A stretch of 6,061 nt of DNA, taken from assembly GCA_005888075.1 (NCBI GenBank), contig VBKD01000024.1:1-6061 (forward strand), in the 5' to 3' direction. Position numbers and translations under genes: made by a program. Source of the DNA: Chloroflexota bacterium. GTDB lineage: Bacteria; Chloroflexota; Dormibacteria; Dormibacterales; Dormibacteraceae. Of the stretch, positions 1 to 5,983 are shown in pieces; position 1 is the first letter of the stretch, and the number at the start of each line of letters is the position of its first letter. Below the pieces are notes generated by a model. The model was not told the DNA's origin. It saw nothing but the letters and a program-made list of their open reading frames with translations, and did no database searches.

Positions 1-513
1 GCCGCCATGTGTCGGAAACACCACGAGATCGTCCGGCAGGCCGCGCAGCCTCACCTGGAGCGTGGCCAGCTCCTCCAGCGCGAGATGGACGGCCAGGTGC
101 GGGCCGAAAAGGTCCGTCCGCGCGACGGCGCCCAGCATCACGGCTCCCCCCGAGAACAGGGCGCGAGGCCGGCCCGCCTCGGTGAGCAGGTAGCTCTTGT
201 GGTCCGGCGTGTGGCCAGGTGTATGAATGGCGCGGACTGTCACATCGCCGAACGCAAGCTCGCCACCGGGCCCCACCTCGTCGATGTTGGTTCCCGTCTC
301 GGCGGCAAGCTCGCGCCGCCCCGACACGAAGTCGTTGTGCAGGTGCGTGTCGAGGGCGTGGGTCAGCTTGATGTTGAGCGCGGAGGCGCGATGGAGGTAG
401 CGATCGATGTCGCGCAGCGGGTCGACCACCAGGCCGATACCCCGCTCGGTGTCGGCGACTAAGAAGCTGGCGTTGCCAAGGTCAGGCGCGTCAAAGGCTT
501 CGACGGTGTACAA
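1..513 (-). CDS. MBL-fold metallo-hydrolase, persulfide dioxygenase / MBL-rhodanese type (N-terminal 171 residues; runs off left edge)
   Basis: The 171 visible residues match the metallo-beta-lactamase fold in the ETHE1-like and MBL-rhodanese branch. They open with a beta-rich stretch and VVDPLRDIDRYL (29-40). Next comes the metal motif THLHNDFVSG (56-65; H57, H59, D61), then HTPGHTPDH (97-105; H101), the GAVARTDLFG segment (128-137; D134, the usual bridging aspartate) and PTHG (167-170; H169). The residue after D61 is Phe rather than His, as in mononuclear-iron persulfide dioxygenases and their relatives. Such enzymes oxidise glutathione persulfide or related persulfides, often with a fused rhodanese domain; any such domain would lie outside the window. 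The TTG start is chosen because the frame is closed by the frdD stop three codons upstream. A ribosome site (GGGGTGA) overlaps that stop. The 6-nt gap to frdD suggests one transcript. The fold is certain; the substrate is inferred. Confidence 0.85.
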   Translation of the reverse strand, partial: MYTVEAFDAPDLGNASFLVADTERGIGLVVDPLRDIDRYLHRASALNIKLTHALDTHLHNDFVSGRRELAAETGTNIDEVGPGGELAFGDVTVRAIHTPGHTPDHKSYLLTEAGRPRALFSGGAVMLGAVARTDLFGPHLAVHLALEELATLQVRLRGLPDDLVVFPTHGG

Positions 514-519
514 GGGCGC

Positions 520-526
520 TCACCCC
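520..526 (-). promoter_or_regulatory. Ribosome binding site for the MBL gene, overlapping the frdD stop
   Basis: GGGGTGA on the minus strand contains the TGA stop of frdD and ends 6 nt before a TTG codon. It resembles the GGAGGTGA consensus. It supports TTG as the true start and suggests translational coupling of the MBL gene to frdD. Confidence 0.5.
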
Positions 527-933
527 AGCAGATGCAGCGCGCCGATGTCGATCGGCGCCGTGGTCCAAACGATCCAGATCGTGACGATGGTGATCGCCAC
601 CGACGTGCCGTAGAACCCCACCTGCGCCCACATGCCCTTGGCTTCGTGCACGCCGAAGTCGACCACCAGGTAGCGCAGGCGATGCGCGAAATGGAAGAAC
701 GGCACCGAGATGAGAACTATGAGGTACAGCTTCACGATTGGGTTGTGGAGCGCGCTGACCCACGTCTCGTAGTGGCGGTCCGCCACCGGCATCCCGCCCA
801 GCGGGCCGAGGATGCCTTGGACCAGGATGTGGGCGGGGAGCAGCAACGCCGCGATCACGCCGCCCTGGGCGAACATGAACCACCAGAACATGTGCATGAG
901 GGCCGGCCGCCTACGTTGATCTACATGCTCCAT
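520..933 (-). CDS. frdD: Fumarate reductase membrane anchor subunit D
   Basis: The 137-residue protein is the second membrane anchor of quinol:fumarate reductase; with FrdC it fixes FrdAB to the membrane and forms the quinone site. Three hydrophobic helices are visible at about 15-42, 67-86 and 106-125. The N-terminal FWWFMFAQGG corresponds to FWGLFGAGG of E. coli FrdD. The central FAHRLRYLVVDFGVH segment (82-96) corresponds to the GLHRMHHAMHDLKIH region there. E. coli FrdD has 119 residues. The chosen ATG forms a TGATG overlap with the frdC stop, typical of coupled anchor genes, and its extra N-terminal residues match the arginine-rich stretch before FW in E. coli. The alternative ATG at 897 gives 125 residues and has an AGGCGG upstream. 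The family assignment is firm, since gene order and motifs agree; the start is less certain. Confidence 0.9.
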   Translation of the reverse strand: MEHVDQRRRPALMHMFWWFMFAQGGVIAALLLPAHILVQGILGPLGGMPVADRHYETWVSALHNPIVKLYLIVLISVPFFHFAHRLRYLVVDFGVHEAKGMWAQVGFYGTSVAITIVTIWIVWTTAPIDIGALHLLG

Positions 934-1331
934 CAGGTGGAGAACCACCACAGCGCCCAGATGATGAAGGCCGAGACGATCGCCCACATGATCATCTGCG
1001 CCCAAACGATCGGCCACGACGGGAACTGCCGGTCGATGACCTTGAAGTGGATGATCGCTCCGGAGAGGCTGAGGAACGTGTAGCTGTGGTACAGCGAGAA
1101 GAACAGGGCGATGACGCTGAAGATGACGAAGCCCGTTCCGCCCAGCGGGTGGTACCCGGCGGGGCCGTTGGCGGCGCTCCTGATCTCGCCGAGCAGCAGC
1201 AGCAGCCAGATCGCCAGGGGCAGCGCGCTGAACTCTCGGACGACGTACCAGAAGTAATGCGCCTTCCGCGTCCACCAGGAGGGCGGCATCGTCTTCCTGT
1301 AGACGCGAGTGTTTCCGCTTTCCTCGGCCAT
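933..1331 (-). CDS. frdC: Fumarate reductase membrane anchor subunit C
   Basis: The 132-residue protein is the first membrane anchor of the complex. An N-terminal YRKTMPPSWWTRK (11-23) matches the family pattern of YR followed by a Trp pair. It leads into VVREFSALPLAIW (30-42), where R32 and E33 correspond to the R28/E29 pair lining the quinol site in E. coli FrdC. Helices lie at about 34-49, 64-86 and 106-131. H82 sits where E. coli has His82. E. coli FrdC has 131 residues, so the length is normal. Three starts are possible. ATG at 1331 keeps the conserved YR segment but has GGGGAG touching it. GTG at 1364 overlaps the frdB stop (GTGA) and gives 143 residues. ATG at 1289 has the best-placed AGGA but removes the YR segment. 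I favour 1331. The gene lies between frdB and frdD, as in other frdABCD operons. Confidence 0.9.
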   Translation of the reverse strand: MAEESGNTRVYRKTMPPSWWTRKAHYFWYVVREFSALPLAIWLLLLLGEIRSAANGPAGYHPLGGTGFVIFSVIALFFSLYHSYTFLSLSGAIIHFKVIDRQFPSWPIVWAQMIMWAIVSAFIIWALWWFST

Positions 1332-1360
1332 CTCCCCTGAAAGCGGAGACGTAATAGCGC

Positions 1361-2101
1361 TCACTCGCGGTTTCCGAACGGAACCACAAAGCGCAGCGAC
1401 GTGTCGAGCTTGGATTGCTGGATCGCCTTGGCCGGGTCCACGCCCTTGGGGCAGACCACCGAGCATTCGCCGACGAAGCTGCATTCCCAGACGCCTTCCG
1501 CGTCGGCGATCACGGGCAGCCGCTCCTTGGTACCCTCGTCGCGCGAGTCGTGGTTGTATCGCCGGGCGAGCGCGATTGCGGCCGGACCGCGGAACTCGTT
1601 GTTGAGCCCGTAAACGGGGCAGGCCGAGTAGCAGAGCATGCAGTTGATGCACTCGCTGAACTGCCTGAAGTCATCGATCTGGGCGTTCGTCTGCCGGTGC
1701 TCGCCGGAGCCGAGCGGGATCTCAGTCTTGCGGATGATCCACGGCTTGATGGACTTCAGCTTGTGCATGAAGTCCTCCATGTCGATGACGAGATCGCGAA
1801 TGATGGGAAAGTTGTTGAGCGGCTCGACGAGGATTGGCTTCGGCCAGTAGTCGCGCAGGAAGGCGCTGCAGCTCAGCTTCGACTGGCCGTTGATCATCAT
1901 CCCGCAGCTGCCGCAGATTCCCATCCGGCACGACCACCGATAGCTCAGGCTGCCGTCGACGTGCGTCTTGATGTAGTTGAGCGCGTCGAGGACGACCATG
2001 CTCTCGTCGATGAAGGGAATCTCGTAGGACTGCAGGTGGGGCCTCGCATCCTTGTCGGGATCGAACCGCGTCGCCTGGATGGTGATCGTCTTCTCGGCCA
2101 T
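1361..2101 (-). CDS. frdB: Fumarate reductase iron-sulfur subunit B
   Basis: The 246-residue subunit passes electrons between the quinone in FrdCD and the flavin in FrdA through three clusters. The N-terminal ferredoxin-like domain holds the [2Fe-2S] ligands C58, C63, C66 and C78, within SYRWSCRMGICGSCGMM. The C-terminal domain holds CINCMLCYSACP (151-162) and WECSFVGECSVVCPKGVDP (205-223). By the E. coli pattern, C151, C154, C157 and C217 bind [4Fe-4S], and C161, C207 and C213 bind [3Fe-4S]. RGPAAIALARRYNHDSRDEG (171-190) is close to E. coli FrdB, which is about 244 residues. ATG at 2101 is chosen because AAGGA lies 5 nt upstream and MAEKTITIQ aligns with the family N-terminus. The frame stays open 28 codons further, but that would overlap frdA. 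The gap to frdA is 10 nt. All ligands are intact. Confidence 0.97.
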   Translation of the reverse strand: MAEKTITIQATRFDPDKDARPHLQSYEIPFIDESMVVLDALNYIKTHVDGSLSYRWSCRMGICGSCGMMINGQSKLSCSAFLRDYWPKPILVEPLNNFPIIRDLVIDMEDFMHKLKSIKPWIIRKTEIPLGSGEHRQTNAQIDDFRQFSECINCMLCYSACPVYGLNNEFRGPAAIALARRYNHDSRDEGTKERLPVIADAEGVWECSFVGECSVVCPKGVDPAKAIQQSKLDTSLRFVVPFGNRE

Positions 2102-2106
2102 TTCGT

Positions 2107-2111
2107 TCCTT
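2107..2111 (-). promoter_or_regulatory. Ribosome binding site of frdB
   Basis: AAGGA on the minus strand begins directly after the frdA TAG stop and ends 5 nt before the frdB ATG. It is one of the clearest Shine-Dalgarno sites in the window and fixes the frdB start. Confidence 0.7.
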
Positions 2112-3830
2112 CTAGTAAGTGCGTGCCTGGGGTTGGAATGTGGTGATGCGGACGTCGCGGTAGTCCAACCGAGGTGCCGGTCCATCGGTGCGGAACGCGA
2201 CCGTGTGCTGGAGGAACTTCTCGTCGTTGCGGTTTGGAAAGTCGCGACGAGCGTGCGCGCCGCGTGATTCCTCGCGAGCCAATGCCGAGGCTGCGATGGT
2301 GCCCGCGACCTCGAGCATGTAGTCGAGCTCGAGCGCGCTGATCAGGTCTGTGTTGAACGTGCGGCTCGTGTCGTCGATCTTTATCGTCTCGAAACGCTCG
2401 CGCAGCACGGCGAGGTCTTTGACGAGCTTGGTCAGCCCATCCCTGTTGCGAAAGACGCCGGCGTTGGCGTCCATCTCGCGCTGCATCTCCTCACGGATCA
2501 CGCCCATCCGCTCCTTGCCGCCCTTCTTGTTGAGATAGGTCGCCTCGATCCGTTTTGCCTCGTCTCTCAGGAGCGAGTCGATCGGGTTCGAGCCGACAGG
2601 CTGGAGCTCGGCGACGCGATGCGCGGCGGCACGTCCAGCGGCGGCACCGAACACGAGGCATTCGGAAAGAGAGTTCGAGCCGAGCCGGTTGGCGCCGTTC
2701 AATCCGACGTTGGCGCATTCGCCGGCGGCATAGAGCCCCTCGATCTGGGAGGCGCCTGTGATGTCGACATCGACTCCACCCATCATGTAGTGCTGGACGG
2801 GGCGCACCGGGATCGGGTCCTTGACTATGTCGATGCCGACGAACTCGCGGCCCAGCTCGCGCATGAACGGAAGCTTGCGGTCGATCACGTCCTCGCCGAG
2901 GTGCCGCACGTCGAGGTGCAGGTACTTGCCGTGGGGGCCTTCGAAACCGTGGCCCTCCTCGAACTCGGTGATCATGGCGCGCGAGATGATGTCGCGCGGA
3001 CCCAGCTCCATCTTGTTCGGCACATATTTCTTGAGGAACCGCTCGCCTTTGTTGTTGAGCAGGTAACCGCCCTCGCCCCGGACCGCCTCGGTGATGAGGA
3101 TGCCGGTGAACGGCAGGCCGGTCGGGTGGAACTGGACCATCTCCATGTCCTTCAGGCCGGCGCCGGCGCGGTAGGCGACCGCCATGCCGTCGCCGGTACA
3201 GATGTTGCCGTTGGTCGTGAAGGCGTAGACGCGGCCCAGCCCGCCGGTGGCGAGGATCACTGCCTTGGCGGTGATCGCGTCGAAGCGACCGGTGCGGATG
3301 TCGAGCGCGACGACGCCGACGCACCGGCTGTCCTCGACCAGCAGCTTGGTCACGAACGCCTCGTCGTGGCGGACGATCTGGGGGTACTTGAGCGAGGTCT
3401 GGAAGACCGTGTGCAGCATGTGGAAGCCGGTCTTGTCCGCGGCGAAGCACGTGCGCCAGGTGGTCATGCCGCCGAACGGCCGGGCTGAGATCTTGCCGTC
3501 GGGTTCACGGCTCCACGGGCAGCCCCAGTGCTCCATCTGGATGACCTCGACGGGCGCTTCGCGAACGAAGGCTTCGACCACGTCCTGGTCGGCGAGGTAG
3601 TCGGAACCCTTGATCGTGTCGAACGCGTGGTTCTCATACGAGTCGCCCGGCCGCAACGCGGCCGCCGCACCGCCTTCGGCCGAAACGGTGTGGCTGCGCA
3701 TCGGATAGACCTTGGAGACCATCCCGACCTTGATCTTGGGATTGGCCTCGACCGCGGCTATCGCCGCCCTGAGTCCAGCAAGTCCTCCACCGACGATCAG
3801 GATGTCGTAGCTGGCGAATTCAGAACCCAC
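2112..3830 (-). CDS. frdA: Fumarate reductase flavoprotein subunit A
   Basis: This 572-residue catalytic subunit reduces fumarate to succinate, or runs in reverse, on the cytoplasmic face of the membrane. The nucleotide-binding motif GGGLAGLRAA lies at 14-23. MRSHTVSAEGG (44-54) carries H47, the expected covalent FAD attachment site. Active-site residues match E. coli FrdA: H235 in QFHPTG, E248 and R251 in ITEAVRGEGG, R279 in ELGPRD (the proton-shuttling arginine), H347 in HYMMGG, and R382 in GANRLGSNS. AAGECANVGLNGA (368-380) is the second FAD contact. The C-terminal helical domain includes SRTFNTDL and REESRGAHARRDFPNRND. At 572 residues it is slightly shorter than the E. coli (602) and mycobacterial (583) proteins, partly from a shorter loop before R279. 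The start is GTG with only a weak upstream ribosome site. It is the first gene of the operon, divergent from an oxidoreductase gene. Confidence 0.97.
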   Translation of the reverse strand: MGSEFASYDILIVGGGLAGLRAAIAAVEANPKIKVGMVSKVYPMRSHTVSAEGGAAAALRPGDSYENHAFDTIKGSDYLADQDVVEAFVREAPVEVIQMEHWGCPWSREPDGKISARPFGGMTTWRTCFAADKTGFHMLHTVFQTSLKYPQIVRHDEAFVTKLLVEDSRCVGVVALDIRTGRFDAITAKAVILATGGLGRVYAFTTNGNICTGDGMAVAYRAGAGLKDMEMVQFHPTGLPFTGILITEAVRGEGGYLLNNKGERFLKKYVPNKMELGPRDIISRAMITEFEEGHGFEGPHGKYLHLDVRHLGEDVIDRKLPFMRELGREFVGIDIVKDPIPVRPVQHYMMGGVDVDITGASQIEGLYAAGECANVGLNGANRLGSNSLSECLVFGAAAGRAAAHRVAELQPVGSNPIDSLLRDEAKRIEATYLNKKGGKERMGVIREEMQREMDANAGVFRNRDGLTKLVKDLAVLRERFETIKIDDTSRTFNTDLISALELDYMLEVAGTIAASALAREESRGAHARRDFPNRNDEKFLQHTVAFRTDGPAPRLDYRDVRITTFQPQARTY

Positions 3831-3869
3831 TTGCTTTTCGATTGTATTGGGACGCGAGAATTGACATCA
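3831..3869. promoter_or_regulatory. Divergent promoter region between frdA and the DAO oxidoreductase gene
   Basis: This is the only non-coding DNA between two divergent genes, and it is more AT-rich than its surroundings. On the minus strand TACAAT (3846 to 3841) matches a -10 box at five of six positions and lies 10 nt before the frdA GTG. Transcription from it would leave a leader of only a few bases. No good -35 hexamer is seen at the right distance on that strand. A plus-strand promoter is not obvious. The assignment is inferred from position and one hexamer. Confidence 0.3.
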
Positions 3870-4937
3870 GTGAATGCACCGTTCTGGGACCCGCCCCCAG
3901 AGAGGTACCCCGGACGCCTGCCCGAGAAGGCGGATGTGATGGTCATCGGCGGCGGTATTGCCGGCGTCAGCTTGCTGAGCCACCTCGAGAGAAGGCGTAT
4001 CGACGCCGTGCTGGTCGAGCGATCCCACCTCGCGTCGGGCGCGAGTGGACGCAACGCCGGGTTCCTGCTCGCGGGTGTCGCCGCCAACTACGCGCAGGCG
4101 GTCCGCACCTATGGACGGGACAAGGCCCGCGAGGTGTGGGAGCTCACCAATGAAAACCACGACCGCATGATCGAAGCCGCCAGAGGGCAGGAGATCGGCT
4201 ACCGCCGTCTCGGCAGCGTCACCATGCCATTGGATGATGAGGAGCGGCAGCAGCTGGTCGAGTCGGCTGAGCTCCTCCAGGAGGATGGATTTCAAGCACG
4301 CTGGGACGGCGCCGGGCTCGTCAATCCGCGCGATGGCGAGGTCGATCCGTCGGCGCTGGTCGCCGCGCTCGCGCGTCAGGCCAGGCCGGGTGCCATACGC
4401 GAGGGAGTCAACGTGGTCGATCTCGAGTCACGCCGCTCTGGAGTCTTGGTCACCGCCGGGGAAAGTCAGTGCGAGGCGGGTGTGGTCGTCCTGGCGACCA
4501 ATGCGTACACGCCGCAGCTCGTACCCAGCGTGAAGATCGTCGCCAATCGCGCGCAGATGATGGCGACCGCGCCGCAGTCGAAACGCATCGCGGAGATGCC
4601 CACCTACTCGCACTTCGGTTACCACTACTGGCGGCAGCTGGCAAGCGGAGAGGTGCTCATCGGTGGCTGGCGGGATACTTCGATGAACACGGAGCTGACG
4701 TACGACGCCGAGCCGACGACCGAGATCCAGGACCGCCTCGACGGCGCGGCGGCCGAGCTTGGAGCGACCGGTCAGGTCACCCACAGGTGGGCGGGGATCA
4801 TGGGGTTCACCGAGTCGGGCCTGCCGATGGCCGGCCCGGTCGACGGGATGCCGAACGTGTACATCTGCGCAGGCTTCACCGGCCACGGAATGGGCTTCGC
4901 ATTCATGACGGCAAAAGGGGTAGCGGAGCAGATCTAA
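3870..4937 (+). CDS. FAD-dependent oxidoreductase, DAO superfamily (amine / amino-acid oxidase type)
   Basis: The 355-residue protein belongs to the D-amino-acid oxidase family of FAD enzymes, which includes glycine and sarcosine oxidases and gamma-glutamylputrescine oxidase. It has the N-terminal Rossmann motif ADVMVIGGGIAGVSLLSHL (21-39), with E50 as the likely ribose-binding acid. SGASGRNAGFL (56-66) is typical of this group, followed by VVVLATNAYTPQL (205-217). The C-terminal half holds the substrate-domain stretch EVLIGGWRDT (261-270) and the closing FAD motif AGFTGHGMGFAF (334-345). No signal peptide or membrane helix is seen. The exact substrate cannot be read from the sequence; a secondary amine or amino acid is likely. 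GTG is chosen as the start; TTG at 3861 would add three residues, and both have weak ribosome sites. The frame stays open well upstream, but that part lies antisense to frdA and is not coding. It faces the dipeptidase gene tail to tail. Confidence 0.9.
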   Translation: MNAPFWDPPPERYPGRLPEKADVMVIGGGIAGVSLLSHLERRRIDAVLVERSHLASGASGRNAGFLLAGVAANYAQAVRTYGRDKAREVWELTNENHDRMIEAARGQEIGYRRLGSVTMPLDDEERQQLVESAELLQEDGFQARWDGAGLVNPRDGEVDPSALVAALARQARPGAIREGVNVVDLESRRSGVLVTAGESQCEAGVVVLATNAYTPQLVPSVKIVANRAQMMATAPQSKRIAEMPTYSHFGYHYWRQLASGEVLIGGWRDTSMNTELTYDAEPTTEIQDRLDGAAAELGATGQVTHRWAGIMGFTESGLPMAGPVDGMPNVYICAGFTGHGMGFAFMTAKGVAEQI

Positions 4938-4943
4938 ACAAAA

Positions 4944-4994
4944 CTCCAACTCCTCCCCATTTATGGGGAGGTGGCCGCGAAGCGGCCGGAGGGG
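4944..4994. repeat. Double-hairpin palindromic element in a convergent intergenic gap (REP-like, possible bidirectional terminator)
   Basis: Hairpin one pairs CCTCCCCA (4952-4959) with TGGGGAGG (4964-4971) around a TTTA loop. Hairpin two pairs GGCCGC (4973-4978) with GCGGCC (4982-4987) around GAA. The outer CTCC (4944-4947) can pair with GGAG (4988-4991), closing both hairpins into a three-way structure. The design, a CTCCCC hairpin, then GGTGG, a GC palindrome and a closing GGAGGGG, is like dispersed intergenic palindromes of many GC-rich genomes. Only one copy lies in this window, so repetition is inferred. It sits between two converging stop codons, where it could end transcription both ways, although no T-run follows either stem. 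Confidence 0.6.
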
Positions 4995-5017
4995 CCGAAT
5001 GGCAGGGAGCAACGTGC

Positions 5018-5983
5018 CTAACGCCCTGGTAGCGATCTCTCCAGGAACCTCAGCCAGTTGGCGCCCATGATCCCTTCGACCTGCGCGCGGCTGAAGTAAC
5101 GGCGCAGCATCGGCGGCAGCTCTTTGAGCTTGGCGAGGTCGTCGAATGGCGCCTGGCGCGCGTCGAAACCCCCGTCCAGATCGGTGCCGAGGGCGACGTG
5201 CTCCGGCCCGCCGGCGGCGCGCGCGTGATGCACGAGGTGCTCGACGACGTCCTTCAGCGTCGGGCGGCCTGACCTGCGGAGATGGTGACCGTAAAAGCTC
5301 ACTCCCACGATGCCGCCTCGGCGCGCGATCTCGGCCACGGTCTCATCGGTCAGCTGCCTGTCCCCGGGCACCAGTGAGCGCGCGTTGGCGTGCGAGGCGA
5401 TGATCGGACCTCGCCACATCGCGAAGGCGTCGGCGACCGCCTGGTCGGCCATGTGGCTCAGGTCGAGGATCACGCGCTTGCGGTGCATCGCCTTGAGCAG
5501 CTGACGTCCGAGGTCGGTCAATCCCCCGGGCGATCCGGTGCCGCCGCTGTAGCGGGTGCGTCCCCACGCCGGCCCGATGATCCGGACGCCCACGTCCGTC
5601 CAGGCGCCGAGCTGGGCAGGGGTTTCGATGGGATCGGCGCCCTCCATGAGCAGCACAGCCGCGAGCTTGCCCTTCCTCCATGTGCTCGTGAACGCCTTCA
5701 GCTCGGCCTGATCTCGGATGAGCTCGACACCGCTGGCGCGGTAGTAGTTGACCTGCGCTGTGGCCATCAGGTTCGCCTCGTGCGCGTTCTCGTACACAAA
5801 CCGAGTCCGCATGGCGCGGCCGGCCCTCGCGGGCGCCGTGTAGAGCGTGGCGAAGACCAGCCCGACGCCGGCCGCGACGAGCGAAGAACGGCTGATCAGG
5901 TGCCGGGATGCCGGCGGGAGCAGAAAGCCGCGGCCGGCGGAGATCGCGTTCCAGCCGATGTCGAGGTGGCCGTCGACGATCAT
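5018..5983 (-). CDS. Peptidase M19, membrane dipeptidase (renal dipeptidase) family
   Basis: The 321-residue protein is a zinc dipeptidase of the M19 family, a TIM-barrel metal-dependent hydrolase that cleaves dipeptides, often with a D-residue at the C-terminal side. The expected metal and active-site residues are present: H6 and D8 in VDGHLD, E114 in LLMEGADP, H177 in LDLSHM, H198 in IIASHANARSL, D268 in ALGTDLDGG, and the closing GANWLRFL (307-314). The protein begins only three residues before the HxD motif, with no signal peptide or lipobox, so it is probably cytoplasmic. Bacterial relatives are often 320 to 400 residues, so the length is at the short end but complete. The ATG overlaps the stop of an upstream frame as ATGA, and GGTGG lies 7 nt before it. 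Substrate is unknown. The neighbouring FAD oxidase could use released amino acids, but the genes converge and are not co-transcribed. Confidence 0.92.
   Translation of the reverse strand: MIVDGHLDIGWNAISAGRGFLLPPASRHLISRSSLVAAGVGLVFATLYTAPARAGRAMRTRFVYENAHEANLMATAQVNYYRASGVELIRDQAELKAFTSTWRKGKLAAVLLMEGADPIETPAQLGAWTDVGVRIIGPAWGRTRYSGGTGSPGGLTDLGRQLLKAMHRKRVILDLSHMADQAVADAFAMWRGPIIASHANARSLVPGDRQLTDETVAEIARRGGIVGVSFYGHHLRRSGRPTLKDVVEHLVHHARAAGGPEHVALGTDLDGGFDARQAPFDDLAKLKELPPMLRRYFSRAQVEGIMGANWLRFLERSLPGR

Noticed and set aside
7..462. A 151-codon open frame on the plus strand.
   Set aside because: It is antisense to the MBL-fold gene, which carries intact metal-binding motifs.
1415..2146. 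A 243-codon open frame on the plus strand.
   Set aside because: It is antisense to frdB and shows no family motif; open antisense frames are expected at this GC content.
2102..2185. N-terminal extension of FrdB by 28 residues.
   Set aside because: It would overlap the end of frdA, while the ATG at 2101 has a good ribosome site and matches the family N-terminus.
2491..3450. A 319-codon open frame on the minus strand.
   Set aside because: It is an out-of-frame reading of frdA with Arg/Pro-rich, low-complexity protein.
2619..3488. A 289-codon open frame on the plus strand.
   Set aside because: It lies fully antisense to frdA, whose residues are all conserved. Its composition (runs of Asp, Glu, Val, Ala, His) is typical of a GC-rich antisense shadow.
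3861..3866. Perfect TTGACA, considered as a plus-strand -35 promoter box.
   Set aside because: No -10-like hexamer follows at 16 to 18 bp (the DNA there is GC-rich and coding), so it is probably coincidence at the start of the oxidoreductase gene.
3528..3869. N-terminal extension of the DAO oxidoreductase by 114 codons.
   Set aside because: The extension is antisense to the N-terminus of frdA and shows no conserved domain; the flavoprotein fold begins just after the chosen start.
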